A stretch of DNA of 64,000 nucleotides from Nemophila menziesii (GCA_029959085.1 JARWIR010000010.1:16513001-16577000), one strand, 5' to 3'; shown: positions 1-11,830, counted from the stretch's first letter. Notes: generated from the letters alone by a model not told the origin. Numbers and translations are program-made.

Positions 1-279
1 CAACTGGAAAGGGCCAGCCGACTCTCTTCAGGGTCTCCTAAGCTGTCCGGATAGATGTGGAAACTTTAGGTCTCTTCTTTTACGTTCACCTGTTTCAGTG
101 AAAATTATTTATTAATTATATATTTTCTTAATTGAAATTATATTAATTGAATTTTTTATTACCCGATGGTTGGGCACAATCGGCATTAGAACGATTAGGA
201 CCCCTCGGGGGATCGTTCCCATTCCGTCTCCGCCGTGACTACTACCCATAACAGCAGCCACCTATAAAATTTACTAATT
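1..279. other. Unassigned leader or flank upstream of the first Athila-type element
   Basis: No reading frame of note. There is a GC-richer patch at about 160-245 inside AT-rich sequence. No LTR end and no tRNA-Asp-type primer binding site (TGGCGCC...) can be found here. The 5' LTR of the element that follows is therefore outside the window, deleted or unrecognisable. Confidence 0.4.
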
Positions 280-835
280 AGTCATTTACTAATTATATTT
301 TAGTCCTTATAAAACTTTATAAAATTGCAAATAAGTCCAAATTTTATAAAATTGCAAATTAACCCTAATTTTTTTAAAATTGTATTTTTGTCCTTATTTT
401 TTTAATAATTGCAAATAAGTCCTAATTTTTTGAAAAAATGCATTTTTGTCTAAGTTTTTTTAAAATTACAAATAAGTCCTAATTTTTTTAAAAATTGCAA
501 ATAAGTCCTAATTTTTTTAAAATTGCATTTTCGTCCTATTTTTTTAAAAAATTCCAAATAAATCCTAATTTTTTTTAAAATTGCATTTTTATCCTAAATT
601 TCTTTAAAAATGCATTTTAGTCTTATTTTCTATTTAATTGCATTTTAGTCTTATTTTCTATTTAATTGCATTTTAGTCCTATTTTCTATATAATTGCATT
701 TTAGTTCTATTTTTTATGAAATTTCATTTAAGTCCTATTTTTATGAAATTGCAAAAAGGTCCTTTTTTTATAAAATTGCATTTTAGGCCTTAAACATACA
801 AAATAAACATATTGCAAATAGGTCCCTATATCTTA
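280..835. repeat. Degenerate about 32-bp tandem repeat in the leader
   Basis: Roughly 16 imperfect units follow the pattern AATTGCAAATAAGTCCTA or AATTGCATTTTAGTCCTA, followed by a T-run and A-run. The period is about 30-35 bp with many indels. The array is noncoding and lies before gag, where Athila/Tat-type elements carry a long untranslated leader. The 230 bp that follow (836-1057) are AT-rich with no recognisable feature. Confidence 0.6.
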
Positions 836-1057
836 AAACACAATCAAATTAAAATAACACACCAACTATTACAATAAAAATACAAAAATCATATCAAAAC
901 CCTAATTTTAAACAAAGCCCAATTACATGTTGTTTTTTAACACAAAAAAATACCAAACATCCTAGAAATATATACATAAATCTCGGAAATCATCAAATCA
1001 TACAAACATTCATGAATTTTTTCAACCAAAAAAAAAATTTCAAGTTTGATCCGGAAA

Positions 1058-2524
1058 ATGGAACCTGTTACCTCCGCTGGGACTCTGTCCTCCCGTAATT
1101 CAAGGAATTCGATTCAGACCAGACGCGGGTATGATTAACCAGTTTACAACTATTGGACAGTATAGTGGTGCAGCTCGTGAAGACCCTATTCGCGCTATGT
1201 ACAAGTTTATGCAAATCTGTGATGCATATGTCACCCCTGGAGTAACCCAAGAGCAAATGTACTTTCATATGTTTCATTCTTCCTCACCGGAGGAGAAAGC
1301 GAGTGGTATGATAAACAACCACACGATGCGATCTTGACTTAGGATCAACTTCAGACAGCCTTTTTCGACAGGTACTATCCTCTAAGTGTTTGACTTAGTG
1401 GGCAATTAGATATTGTTAGTTTTTTCCAAGAGCCAGGAGAATTTGTAGGTGTTGCATGGACTCGTTTTCAATCTTTATTACGCAAGTGCTCATTACATGG
1501 GTATTCTCTTGAATTACAGCTTGGGATATTTTATCGAAGTTTAGGTGAAGCCGCGAAAGAAAAGATAGATACTATGTGCCAAGGTGGTCTCATGATGGTC
1601 ACAACTAATCAAGCTCTGGCTATCATGGACAGAATTGTGAAGAATGAAATGAGTTTGCAAGCTTCGAAATCATTGGTTAGAACGTCTGAAAGAGGTACTT
1701 TGAATCTAGACACGGGAACTGCATTGAACGCTAAGATTGCCGCACTTGAGAACAAGATGAAACAATTATCTATGTCGAATAAAGCTGTGGTAAACGTCGT
1801 TAATGAACCAGAATTATGTTCTAGTTGTGGAGGAGATGATCATAGCTGGGAAGAATGTTCCAACAACCCATAATCCGTTTATTTCGTTAACCAGTGAGGT
1901 AATTATTCAGGTGGTCAAGGGTATGGAAACCAGAACAGAAATCATCCAGGCTTTCAGTATTCGAATCCACATGGGGTAGCCAATCCAGGAAACTATCAAC
2001 AAAGGCCTCAGGAGAACAATTACCAATTTAAATAGCAAAACCAATACCAAGGAAATCAACCTAGAGCCGATCATGACGCCTATTCCGACACGTTAGCCCA
2101 AAAGGCGCTTCCTTCTCGATCTCAAGAAGGCACAATTACCGCAAGTGAGTTAGCACTTACTATGGCGAAATACATGTCTGATGCAGAAAGGAGGTCAGAA
2201 AAAATCGAAAACCAGCTATCTCGATTCATGGAGGATACCCACACGAGAGAAAACAAGATGGAGGAAAAATTAAAATCACATACCGCTTCGTTGAAAATTT
2301 TAGAGAGTCAAATATCAAAGATCGCAAACAGTTTAAATATTCGAGGCCAAGTCCAACTCCCGAGCGACACAGAAATTCCTAAACAAAGGGAGGATTGTAA
2401 CACGATCAATACGAGAAGCGGTAAGATATTGCAACCCCCACCCTTCCCGGTTATGAAAGAAAAAGAAGTTACTAGGAAAGAAAACCCGTTGGAGGAAGTG
2501 GAAGAGAAAGATAAAGAACCTTAA
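1058..2524 (+). pseudogene. gag pseudogene of the first Athila-type element
   Basis: Gag forms the virus-like particle and binds the element RNA. A possible start is the ATG at 1058. The frame shifts near 1100 into one that reads FRPDAGMINQF, matching FRPDPGMIAQF in the intact Gag at 44823-47561. The retrotransposon gag core follows, with stops near 1336 and 1390. At 1574-1873 the C-terminal core ends in a CCHC knuckle (CSSCGGDDHSWEEC, spacing 2-4-4) and then a stop. A Gln/Asn/Pro-rich stretch and a helical, probably coiled-coil segment with intact frame lie at 2162-2524. At least five disabling changes are visible. The family call is firm; the exact N-terminus is not. Confidence 0.8.
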
Positions 2525-2533
2525 GTAGTAGAA

Positions 2534-3288
2534 GTGGAGAAGATTCCGGAAATTCCGAAAAAGAAAGATGTTGCAGAAACCCGTCCCTCTCCAACTTTTC
2601 CCTCTAGAGTTCAGAAGAAAGGAGATATGGTTAAATATCAAAGTTTTTTGAATAGGGTGAGAGGTCTCAATATTAACATTCTGTTGTTAGAAGTTATCAA
2701 AGACATACCAAAGTACGTGAAGTTTTTAAAGAGGGTCGTCACCAACAAGAGACCATACTGTGATAATGAAATGGTAGGATTACCTGAAGAGTGTAGTTCC
2801 ATCTGTCAAAGTAAGTTTCCACCTAAGCTGCTTGACCCTGGGAGTTTTACGCTTCCAATTTTGATTGGTAGTGAGTGGAAAGGAAAAGCTTTATGCGATT
2901 TAAGCGTGAGTATTAATCTCATGCCCAAATCAATTTTTGATACGTTGAAGATTGGAGATATGAGACCTACCTCTATGGTCCTACAAATGGCGGATAGATC
3001 CTTCGTGCATGGGAAGAATTGAAGATGTCCTCGTCAAGGCAGGTACTTTAGTTTTTCCTGTTGATTTTGCTATTCTTGAATATGACGCAGATAGGAATGT
3101 CCCCTTCATTTTGGGATGACCATTCCTAGACACGGGGCGTACTTTAATTGATGTAGAAAACGGAGAATTAACCATGAGAATCCAAGACGAGGAGGTAAAA
3201 TTTAATGTATTTCGAGCCATGAAGTTCCCAAATGTTCCCGGAGATTGTTTCCGAATGGATATAGCAGAACACGCCACGCAAGAGGTAT
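2534..3288 (+). pseudogene. Aspartic protease region of the first Athila-type element
   Basis: This is the retropepsin-like domain that cleaves the Gag-Pol polyprotein. The segment around KRPYCDNEMVGLPEECS and GSEWKGKALCDLSVSINLMP is nearly identical in layout to the intact protein at 44823-47561. The catalytic D-L-G-A-S box of that protein is here D-L-S-V-S, so Gly and Ala next to the catalytic Asp are lost. A frameshift near 3005 and a TGA at about 3118 interrupt the second half, which continues with recognisable flap and C-terminal segments to about 3277. Confidence 0.8.
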
Positions 3289-5030
3289 TTGATTTTTTTT
3301 AATTATGATGACATCTTGCAGGCTGCATTAACACTAGATTTACCGGAGATGATGGAAGAGCTTTCTGAAACAGTGGCAGCTCTTGATTCTGAGAATCCAA
3401 AGTATAGGCGTCTAGCCTACAAACCGTTACGTGATGCAGGGGAGATTGAACCTCCAAAGAACCCATCTATTGAGTCTCCCCCAAAGCTAGAAGAGAAACC
3501 ACTTCCGTCACACTTGAGGTATGCATATTTAGGTGTTAATAATACCCTACCTGTTATTGTTTCAGCTACTTTAACAGGTCCTCAGGAACACAAACTGTTG
3601 CGTATACTAAGAGCCAATAAAGAGGCGATAGGTTGGACTTTTGTTGATATCAAGGGTATTAGTCCCTCCTATTGCCAACACAAGATCATTATGGAGGATA
3701 ATAGTACACGTTCAGTTGAAGGACAGAGAAGGTTGATGCCTGCAATGAAGGAAGTGGTGAAGAAAGAAGTAATCAATCTGTTAGATGCGGGGAACATCTA
3801 CCCCATAGCTAGTAGTGATTGGGTGAGTCCAGTTCAATGCGTACAAAAGAAGGGTGGTATCACTACCATCATGAATGACAAAAATGAAGCTATACCCTCA
3901 AGAACCAAAGTTGGTTGGAGAGTATGTATGGACTATCGTGAGTTGAACAAGGTGACTAGAAAAGAGCATTTTCCTCTTCCATTTATTGATCAGATGTTAA
4001 GTTAGCCGGTAGAGAGTATTATTGTTTCTTAGATGGGTATTCCGGTTACAACCAAATTTGCGTAGATCCAGATGACCAACATAAAACCACATTCACATGT
4101 CCTTTTGGTACTTTTGCATACCAAAGGATGCCTTTTGGATTATGTAATGCACCTGCTACTTTCCAACGTTGCATGATGGCAATTTTTGGAGACATGATTG
4201 ATCGATTTGTTGAGGTATTCATGGATGATTTTTCAGTTTTAGGAGATAACTTCGATGATTGTTTGCAGAATCTAGAAAAAGTATTAATTAGATGCAAGGA
4301 AACCGATTTGGTCTTGAACTGGGAGAAGTGTCACTTTATGGTTCGCGAATGTATAGTGTTGGGACACAAGGTATCAAGTGCTGGTTTAGAAGTTGATCGT
4401 GCGAAGATTGAAGTTATCAAAAACTCTTCCCCTCCTGTTTCTGTAAAAGGGGTAAGGAGTTTTCTAGGCCATGCTGGGTTTTATCGCCGTTTTATCAAGG
4501 ACTTCTCTAAAATTTCAAAACCTTTGTGTAACTTACTCGAGAAGGACACCAAATTCCTTTTTGATGAAGCTTGCATGAAGGCATTCCAAGAGCTTAAAGA
4601 GAAACTTATTACTGCGCCGATTGTGCTACCACCTGATTGGAAGATTCCCTTTGAAGTTAAGTATGATGCCAGTGATTCTGCTATGGGTGCGGCGTTGGGT
4701 CAAAGAAAAGATGAAGTGTTCCACTCGATTTACTATGCAAGCAAGACCTTCACCAGTGCTCAGATTAATTACACGGTAACTGAGAAGGAACTTTTAGCGG
4801 TTGTTTATGCCTTTGACAAATTTCGTTCCTATCTCCTTGGGACGAAAATTGTTGTATTCACCGATCATTCTGCTATTAAGTACCTTATGGAGAAGAAAGA
4901 CGCGAAGCCACGATTGATCAGATAGGTCTTATTGCTACAAGAGTTTGATTTGGAGATTCGAGATAGAAAGGGGTGTGAGAATCAGGTTGCGGATCATCTG
5001 TCACGTTTTGAAGGTTCAGAGTCGAATAGT
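3289..5030 (+). pseudogene. Reverse transcriptase and RNase H region, Athila type
   Basis: These domains copy element RNA into DNA and remove the RNA strand. The N-terminal linker (LPSHLRYAYLG, GISPSYCQHKIIME) leads into [36 protein letters not shown], then after a frameshift at about 4003 the [11 protein letters not shown] and [16 protein letters not shown] blocks and the catalytic FMDD box near 4220. FMDD instead of YVDD is usual in this branch. The fingers-to-RNase H connection ([19 protein letters not shown]) and RNase H blocks ([39 protein letters not shown]) follow. A TAG at about 4923, where Trp is expected, ends the main frame and the homology runs on to the LSRFE motif near 5010. The catalytic residues of RT look intact. 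Confidence 0.87.
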
Positions 5031-5095
5031 AGTCCTGAGTTAGTTAATGAAACATTCCCCGATGAAGGTCTATTTTCTATACATGATGTTACTCT

Positions 5096-6391
5096 GTGGT
5101 ATGCAGACATTGCAAATCTTATTGTAAGTTACAAGGAGCCACTTCACAAGATAAGAAGAGATTGATGAGCCGTGCTAAACAGTTCTTTTGGGAGGATCCT
5201 TTCCTCTACAAAGTGTGTGGAGATCAGATGGTAAGGAGATGTATACCTGAGAAAGACGTTTTATCAGTGGTTACTGGTTGTCACGATTCACCGTATGGAG
5301 GATATTTCAAAGGCAACCGCACAGCTTCTAAGGTACTACAATATGGTTTTTATTGGCCTACATTACATAAGGATTGTCATGAGTATGTTAAGAAGTGTCA
5401 TAGATGCCAGTTTACTGGTAATATATCCAAGAGAGATGAGATGCTGCGTAACAACATTCTTGAAGTTGAAATATTTGATGTTTGGGGTATGAATTTCATG
5501 GGTCCTTTCGTACCATCCAATGGGAATCAATACATCTTACTAGCTGTTGATTATGTGTCTAAATGGGTAGAGGCTGTAGCTCTACCAACCAATGATTCAT
5601 GAGTAGTGAATAAATTCTCGAATTCTCATATTTCTACTAGACATGGCACACCTAGAGTTATTATCAGAATTGGAGGTTCACACTTTGTGAACAAATATTC
5701 GAAGACAGTGCTAGAGAAGAATGGGATAAGACATCGTGTATCTACCGCGTATCCTCCACAAGCCAATGGTCAAGCTAAGGTTTCAAATCGAGAGGTGAAA
5801 TGTATCCTAGAGAATACTGTTGGACCTACAAGAAAAGATTGGTCAATGAAGTTAGACGATGCTTTATGGGCCTATCGTATGATGTATAAAACTCCTGTTA
5901 GTGCATCTCCGTATCGTATGGTTTATGGTAAGGCTTGTCACTTACCTCTTGAACTTGAATTGGGTGCATATTGGGAGATAGCGTAGTTGAATTTAGATTC
6001 TACTTTGGCCGGTGAGAATCGGATGATGAAGTTGAATGAACTTGATGAGTTTCGGTTACATGCCTACGAAAACGCTAATCTTTATAAGGAGAACACTAAG
6101 AGATGGCATGATAACCGTATCCGTGTGAAGAAGTTTGAAGTTGGACAAAAGGTCCTGAAATAAAACTCCAAGTTCAGTAATTATCCGGGAAAGTTAAGAT
6201 CAAAGTGTTCTGGTCCTTACGTTGTGACCAAAGTTACGCCTCATGGAGCGATAGAGATTGAACACCCAATCGAGAACCGCACCTTTATGGTGAATGGCCA
6301 TCGATTGAAAGTTTATCATGGAGGCGAGGATACTAATCGCATGGTGGATCCACATCCTGGGGAGGTCATGTACCTCCTAGAAGTTGAATAG
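5096..6391 (+). pseudogene. Integrase region with lost catalytic residues
   Basis: This is the C-terminal part of pol, whose product inserts the cDNA. The zinc-binding region is visible with a degraded first His motif ([11 protein letters not shown]) and an intact [12 protein letters not shown]. The core keeps the first Asp ([10 protein letters not shown]). The second Asp site reads RIGGSHF where the family has SDGGSHF, and the Glu site reads NGQAKVSNRE where NGQAEVSNRE is expected, so two of three catalytic positions are lost. TGA at about 5600, TAG near 5984 and TAA at about 6162 break the frame. The C-terminal GPY/F module (KFEVGQKVL, CSGPYVVTKV, FMVNGHRLKVYHGG) runs to the stop at 6389-6391. 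Confidence 0.85.
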
Positions 6392-6397
6392 ATGCAA

Positions 6398-6436
6398 GAG
6401 GTAACCCGTCGAGCTTAACGACGTTAAACAAAAGCC
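6398..6436 (+). other. 39-bp block conserved after the pol stop
   Basis: The block starts GAGGTAACCCGTCGAGCTTA and lies 6 bp after the integrase stop codon. The identical 39 bp, in the element's sense direction, occurs just after the stop of the gag-pro ORF of the young element (44779-44817, - strand). Surrounding sequence has diverged strongly. The role is unknown. Confidence 0.75.
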
Positions 6437-6564
6437 ATTTCACTTGTATATTAGTTTATTGCTTTATGTTTTTCAATTTCTAGTGTATAATTCTAAGTTA
6501 TTGTCGAGTCATAGTGTCTACTTTTAAAAGAAATGAGAAAGGTAATGTGTTAATTGTGCAGGAA

Positions 6565-6577
6565 TTGAGTTTGGGGT
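6565..6577 (+). promoter_or_regulatory. Internal polypurine-like motif TTGAGTTTGGGGT
   Basis: This 13-mer recurs four or five times in each young Athila-type element, always in the sense direction, and resembles the polypurine tract beside the 3' LTR. Here it lies between the pol stop and the palindromic array. A role as an extra plus-strand primer is an inference. Confidence 0.55.
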
Positions 6578-6599
6578 GCTGAGGAACAAAAGAGGGAAA

Positions 6600-6945
6600 A
6601 ATATGTTGCACTGGCCGGCTAGCCGGTCCTATCACTGGCATGCCGATGGAGCAGAAACACGTGCCCACGGGTCCATGGCTCGGGTTATCTGCCGAGAGGG
6701 AAATAAAAATTGAACAGACACACCAGTATGCCGGTCAGATCTCCGGTATGCCGGCCAGAAGGAAAACACGTGCCCACGGGTTGCTCGACACAGGTATTTT
6801 GACGGAGCGCGAATTTTCGAAGAACAACGCACCGGCGAGCTAGTGATACCGCCGGTATGCCGGTGCCCAAAAACACGTGGCCTCGGGTTCAAGGCAGAAA
6901 GTTACAAAAAGAAGGACGTCCAACACCAGTATGTCGGCCTTTGTG
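6600..6945 (+). repeat. About 107-bp tandem array with palindromic cores
   Basis: Three units of about 107 bp are marked by AAACACGTGCCCACGGGT-type segments near 6655, 6762 and 6869. Each is accompanied by GC-rich palindromic or near-palindromic cores such as CCGGCTAGCCGG (6615-6626) and CCGGTATGCCGG. The array lies between the internal polypurine motif and the 3' polypurine tract. The young elements have an array of unrelated sequence at the same position. Short open frames over the array are chance products of its base composition. The 120 bp after it (6946-7067) are AT-rich. Confidence 0.7.
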
Positions 6946-7067
6946 AGCTAGTGATACTTTATGAGATATGTTTTAAGTTGTGCTTTGAGAATATTTTCTA
7001 TATTATACCTTCTTCGTTCACCTAAAAGAGGCCTTTGTTTTTATTTTAATTTGTCGGGACGACAGAG

Positions 7068-7084
7068 GTTTGAGTTGGGGGTCT
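7068..7084 (+). promoter_or_regulatory. Polypurine tract next to the 3' LTR
   Basis: GGTTTGAGTTGGGGGTCT abuts the LTR start TGATGTCTCC. The same tract stands beside the 3' LTRs of the - strand elements (41815-41831 and 60184-60200). It is the expected primer for plus-strand DNA synthesis. Confidence 0.8.
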
Positions 7085-8870
7085 TGATGTCTCCCTATTT
7101 GTTCTAATTATTAGCCCTCTGGAGACATCATTTTAGGTGAATTATTGAGTTATTAGCTAGACTTTTATGCTTATTTTGTCATATTACACATTCTCCCCTT
7201 GGAATTAGAATATTTGCATTTTTAGAGCTTTTGTGCGTTAATTTGATTATTTTTAGTGCAAAGTTAGTATGTTCTTAAATTTCAATACAAGAGGAGAAGT
7301 AAGAATTAGAGTCTTATCTTATTTTTAGTGTGTGATGAAGTATTTTATTCGAGTTTCTAATTTTAGAGTGCACTTTCTTATTTTTAGTCTTGAATTATTG
7401 ATTTATTATTTTTAAAGCATATGCGGTTTAATTATTTATTTAATGTGAAGAATTAAAAGATATATGGTAATTAGTTAGAGAAAAAGTCAAGTCTAAGAAG
7501 TAAAGGAAAGAGATTTACATGGAACTAAGAAGATTAAGGAAGGATATATGCAAAGAAGGAAAATATAAAGCTGCCAAATAAATCTGAAATTCCAGCCACG
7601 TTCTAAAGACGAGCTCATAACTAAATATTGGCTAGGAATTTGGGAGAATGGTCTGGACCAATGGATAGAGATTTCCGAGAAAAGCGGTTTTGACTATTGG
7701 AACGCGTCAAACGAATAAGTATTGAAAGAGATATGACCAAAACATATCAGCAGCAAAATCTTACCTTTCTTAGATTTTAGGGCTGCGAATTAAAGAGTTC
7801 TTTACTTGTCTTCCACTCCAAGTAAAAACGAATTAGGGATTCCTAGCACCTAAAAATACACCCCCTTAGCCTCCTTTTTTACCTACACATCATATAATTA
7901 TCTAAGAGGCTTAGGATTCAAGTCAAAGCAAGTAGGATGGAAGAAGCTAAGAGCTGGAGCAGTCATCTTCTCCAATTCGCAGCCAAACCCAACCTCTTAA
8001 TTTGGTTTAATTTATCTTTCTTTCTGTAAACATTATGTCTTTTAATTTTATTGTCTTATCTTTATTTTCCGTTATGAGCTAAACTTCTTAAGTGCTTGAG
8101 AATCACTATATGGGTTGAACTTTAATTTATTTAATTGATGTTTTCTGATTTGGAATTTTTATAATTTAATTCGAATTGAGTAATTTAGTATTGTTTATTA
8201 TCGTAAGGTTATTTCACTATCAATTAATTAGCTAATCGAAGATAGGTCATAGTTATTAAGTTATTCACTAGTGGCGGTGATCATCTTGACGGGGGTTTAA
8301 TTACGGGCATAGGTAATAAACGTAAGATAGAAATTATTGATCCTGACGGACTTAGTTAATCTTATAGCCAATTGGGTAGAGAACTTGACATTCGAAGGTG
8401 GATTATGATCGCCCTGGCGGGGTTTGTAACATATGAGAATAGCTCCTAAGTCTACCCTAACGGGGGTTAGGAGAATCTAGAATCCCGACTATTACTAGTT
8501 ACTAATTTGTCCCTTAAAAGAAGCATTGATTAAGTTTATTTTGGTGAAACCCTAGCGTGACTCAAGTACTATTCTCTCATCCTTGCGTCTCTTCGTATTT
8601 TATTTTCTTTCATTAGTCTTGATTTAGTTTAATATTTACTTTATTTGCACTTTAGTTCTTAAACAAAAACAAAACAAAAAATCTATTTCTTTTACTTGTA
8701 ATTGTCATTCAAGCAACTATTTCCATTTATTACATAACCCCTTAGTCTTACCCAATCTGTCCCTGAGATCGAAATCCCGTTTACCGGATATTACTTGGAC
8801 AACCCGTACACTTGCGGTACGTGTCTTGCCTTTTTAGGTGTGTTTATTTATAACACACAAGGAGACACCA
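7085..8870 (+). repeat. 3' LTR of the first Athila-type element
   Basis: The LTR is about 1786 bp. It starts TGATGTCTCC after the polypurine tract and ends near ACACAAGGAGACACCA, matching the start and end (TGATGTCTCC...ACCACCA) of the young family's LTRs in sense orientation. The internal landmark GTACACTTGCGG near 8808 is shared with their U5 end. The right end at 8870 is set by that match; CATGG (8871-8875) would be the 5-bp target duplication but the other copy is not in the window. Confidence 0.75.
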
Positions 8871-9330
8871 CATGGTACCACCAATTTCCTCATCTGGAAA
8901 TGGATTCTAATGTCTTCAACTGTGAAAGAAACCAACTTACCCCGAATGGGAATTCTTCCATCATTATCCCGGCTAAAGAGGCCAAGATAGAACTTTCTTA
9001 CTAGCTCAATTATCAACTTTGAGTGCTTCATTGTGAAGGTCTTCCATCCTTATCGTTCCCCGATCTAAAGAAATTCTTTATACTTTCCTTTTTCCATCTT
9101 CTTGTGAAATTTGCGCTCGTGTGTGAATTACAAAGTAGGTGCAATTTGAATTGCAATAGACTATAGGGCCCTAGAATTACCGGTTTTGTTGGTTGGAGGC
9201 ACCTTGGCTTTGAGAGGTTGTGGAGTCTTCTTCTTCAGTATCTCGATAGCTTGAGCACTCGACTCCACAACAACCAGTTTCTCTCTAACCACGTTACTGT
9301 TCACCGTTTTGCCTCTTTGATTTACTCACA
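8871..9330 (-). pseudogene. Remnant of an Athila-type downstream ORF (ORF2-like)
   Basis: Read on the - strand, 9031 to 8871 encodes a piece with FYLGLF, IRGKLVSFTVEDI and a following hydrophobic segment. These align in order with FYEGL, IRKKVVPFSIERI of the intact 438-residue ORF2 at 61672-62988. Further upstream (about 9330-9180) a Lys-rich stretch with SSAQAIEILKKK resembles its N-terminal SQEQAIEIPDSR. The frame is broken and the domain is cut by the 3' LTR end at 8870, so this is the target into which the first Athila-type element jumped. The continuation should lie left of the window. Confidence 0.6.
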
Positions 9331-9941
9331 TAAACCTCGAGTTGTTTCCTCGTATTCTTACCTAAATTTGTATTTGAACTCTTCTTCACCTCTCTCACAT
9401 TCACAAGTGTCTCGGTTCTTCGCGCCGTCTTCCTTCTCCCTCAACTCAAAATTTTACCAAGTCTTGAAACTTACTATTGAATGGATGAATGAGGTAATAT
9501 TTGTAGGTGAAGATGTGTAAGGAATGTGTTTTTCTATTTGGGTATGGAGGATTTATGGTGGAATAAGAAGGAATTTAAGAATTATTAAAAAGGATTTTTG
9601 AAATTTTCTGGTTTGATTCTTGATTTCTTGTGTTGTTGAAATGATTTTGGATGGTGATTGTTGTTAGGAATGATGTATGGATGATTTTGAGTGTGAAATA
9701 TGGGCTGTTAAGGTGTAATTTGATGTTTAGTTAAGCTTGGGCCGAACTCCGGTGGTAGTTGAAAGCTTGGGGAAGAAGAAGGTTTGAAGGTTAGGTCAAA
9801 GTTGTAGTTGATATTAAGCTTTCTTCATTCTTTTTTGTCACAACACGGTGCACCACGACTCTCATGCGATACATCACACCTATTGTACAACTCAAAAAAT
9901 CTCTGCCTTCGACAATCGTGGACCAGTGTTGGGCCCGGGCG
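9331..9941. other. Noncoding sequence upstream of the ORF2 remnant
   Basis: No reliable coding signal. By position, and by short stretches like GAGGATTTATGGTGGAATAAG, it corresponds to the region upstream of ORF2 in the young elements (compare 63010-63300). A GC-rich patch at about 9895-9941 is cut by an LTR start at 9942. Confidence 0.4.
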
Positions 9942-11020
9942 TGTGATAAAATAATTATGAAAAGAAAACGCGCACACCTCGGAAACCAAGATTAACTCTC
10001 CGCAAATGTACGGATAGTTACAAGTAAAACGTAAGTAATAAGTTTTCATTCTCAGGAATTTAGGTAGCTACTCTAATTCGTGTTCAATATTAGCTTAGGT
10101 GGTTATGAGTGTTCAAATTAAGAGCAAGTAAATTGAATGTATTTTTTGATTACTAAACTAGTAAAACTAGAAAAAAAGCCAAGGATGCTAGTAAGAATCT
10201 ATCTTATTGAAATGCGTTTCTATGAATAATGGGTGAATGGGTGATGTTTCATATTTATCAGGATTCTAGTTCAATCTAAGTTCTCTCAAGGGCGCACTTA
10301 GCTCTCTACCTTATTCATCTTTCTAATTTCGGGTAGGTTTAAGTTCCTCTTACCCTATAGACTACGTAGCATGCCAATATCGTCTGATAAAAGGCAGTAG
10401 GCGCTTGTATACTAGTTTTGTAGTATCATCTGCCGGGTGTTAGGTGAATTACGACAACTCCTACTACTTTGGCTAGAGCACAAGTACAATTATAACACAT
10501 ATACAAACAATGGAAATATAATTTAAAACCTAATTCAATTAAATACAAATATCCCAAATGCAATTAATAGCAAAACAATAATCGTTTGTTCATACAATAA
10601 TAATTTTAAGCAAAAGATAAACTAATAATGCATAATATAACCTTTGAATTAAATAGCTCAGAATTAATCTACAGACAAATTAAGACTAATACTAAATTAT
10701 CCAAAAGGTTTAGAGATGGAGAAGCGTAGACGTGTTGCGGTGAGGCTCCAACATTGTTTCTTCCTCCTCTAGATCTTCCTGACTGCTTTTGTGGTTGAAT
10801 TTCTTCTTGGAAACTGAGCTCTGGAAGACAAAAGATGAGATAATACTGATATGAGCTGATATTTATAATGTTTAAATCGTTTAAGGTGGCCTTTGGACTC
10901 ATTTAAATGATCTAGCCCATCCCAAAAACGTTTTACTCCAAAAGGGGACATGTTCGAGTCACGCCAGCTACATAATGCATAACTTCTTCATTAAAACTTT
11001 GAATTGCAAAATCTCAGTTG
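9942..11020 (-). repeat. Athila-type LTR fragment, minus orientation
   Basis: It begins TGTGATAAAATAAT, as do the LTR-like segments at 30024, 35312 and 54602, and shares the U5-type layout (CGCAAATGTACGGATAG compared with CGCAAGTGTACGGTTG in the young LTRs). From 10089 it is duplicated at 36011. The right end is uncertain; LTR character fades at about 11020 where a tandem array begins. No internal coding region accompanies it, so it is a solo LTR or a truncated element. Short frames on the - strand within it are not genes. Confidence 0.55.
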
Positions 11021-11830
11021 CCACGCGACCGTGATTAAAATCCCTATTATTCAAACCTTCTGTAGCGAGTCGAGTCTAGTAAAGCAAGACCTAAGTGGCC
11101 TCCCTAGTGAAACCGCGAATAACCTCTCCTATATGGAATTCGTCCACGGGATAGGCCTGAGAGGTCACCGTGGTAAAACCTCTATTAAATCCTCCACACG
11201 ATTTATTGAGTCCATTTGATGACCGAATGGACCACTCTCATAAAACCTCAATTAAATAAGCCAGACAATTTATCGAGTCCAGTAAATGACCTAATGAGCC
11301 AATCGAGTAAAACCTCGATTAAATACTCTAGAGGGGTTATCAAGTCTAGCGAAGGACCTAAGAGGTCACCTTGGTGAAACCATGATTAGATCTTCCAGCC
11401 AGGTTATTGAGTACATTGAATGACCTAAGGGACCACTCTGGTAAAACCTCAATTAAATCCTCTAAACAGGTCATCGAGTCTAGTGAATGACCTAAGGAGT
11501 GACTCGGGTAGAACCTTGATTAAATCCTCCAAAGGGTTTTATCGATTCTAGGAAAAGACTTGAGGGACCACTCTGGTAAAACATCATTTAAATCCTCCAA
11601 ACAAGTTATCAAATCTTGTAAATTACCTAAGGTTTCACTCTAGTAAAACCTCGATTTAATCCTCCAGACTGGTCATCGAGTTCAGCGATGGACATATGGA
11701 GTCACTCTGGTTAAACGTTGAGTAAATCTTCCAAATGGATTATCGAGTTCAGCGAATGGCCTAAGGGGCACTCATGTAAAACCTCGGTCCAATCTCCCAA
11801 AAAGGTTATTGAGTATGAAATTATTCCATC
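11020..11830. repeat. About 68-bp tandem repeat array
   Basis: About a dozen imperfect units have the pattern GACCTAAGGGACCACTCTGG, TAAAACCTCGATTAAATCCT, CCAAAGGGTTATCGAGTCTA. The spacing between AAACCTC-type boxes is about 61-76 bp. The array is noncoding and is related to the 100-bp repeat that follows, sharing the AACCTC...GGTTATCGAGT part. Confidence 0.75.

Larger units (their letters stand above)
1058..8870 (+). mobile_element. Decayed Athila-type Ty3/gypsy retrotransposon with full pol
   Basis: The order is gag, protease, reverse transcriptase, RNase H, integrase, a noncoding palindromic tail, a polypurine tract and the 3' LTR. This order (integrase last), the FMDD catalytic box in RT and the close match of its protease to the 44823-47561 ORF, whose element has a tRNA-Asp-type primer site, place it in the Athila/Tat branch. 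Every coding segment carries stops or frameshifts, so the copy is dead. The 3' LTR ends at about 8870, inside a remnant of another element on the opposite strand. The left boundary is uncertain because no 5' LTR is seen. It is the only copy in the window with a pol region and is the best model for the autonomous partner of the pol-less elements at 40252 and 58620. Confidence 0.8.

Noticed and set aside
9218..9520. 100-residue + strand frame
   Set aside because: It overlaps the opposite-strand ORF2 remnant and has no recognisable features.
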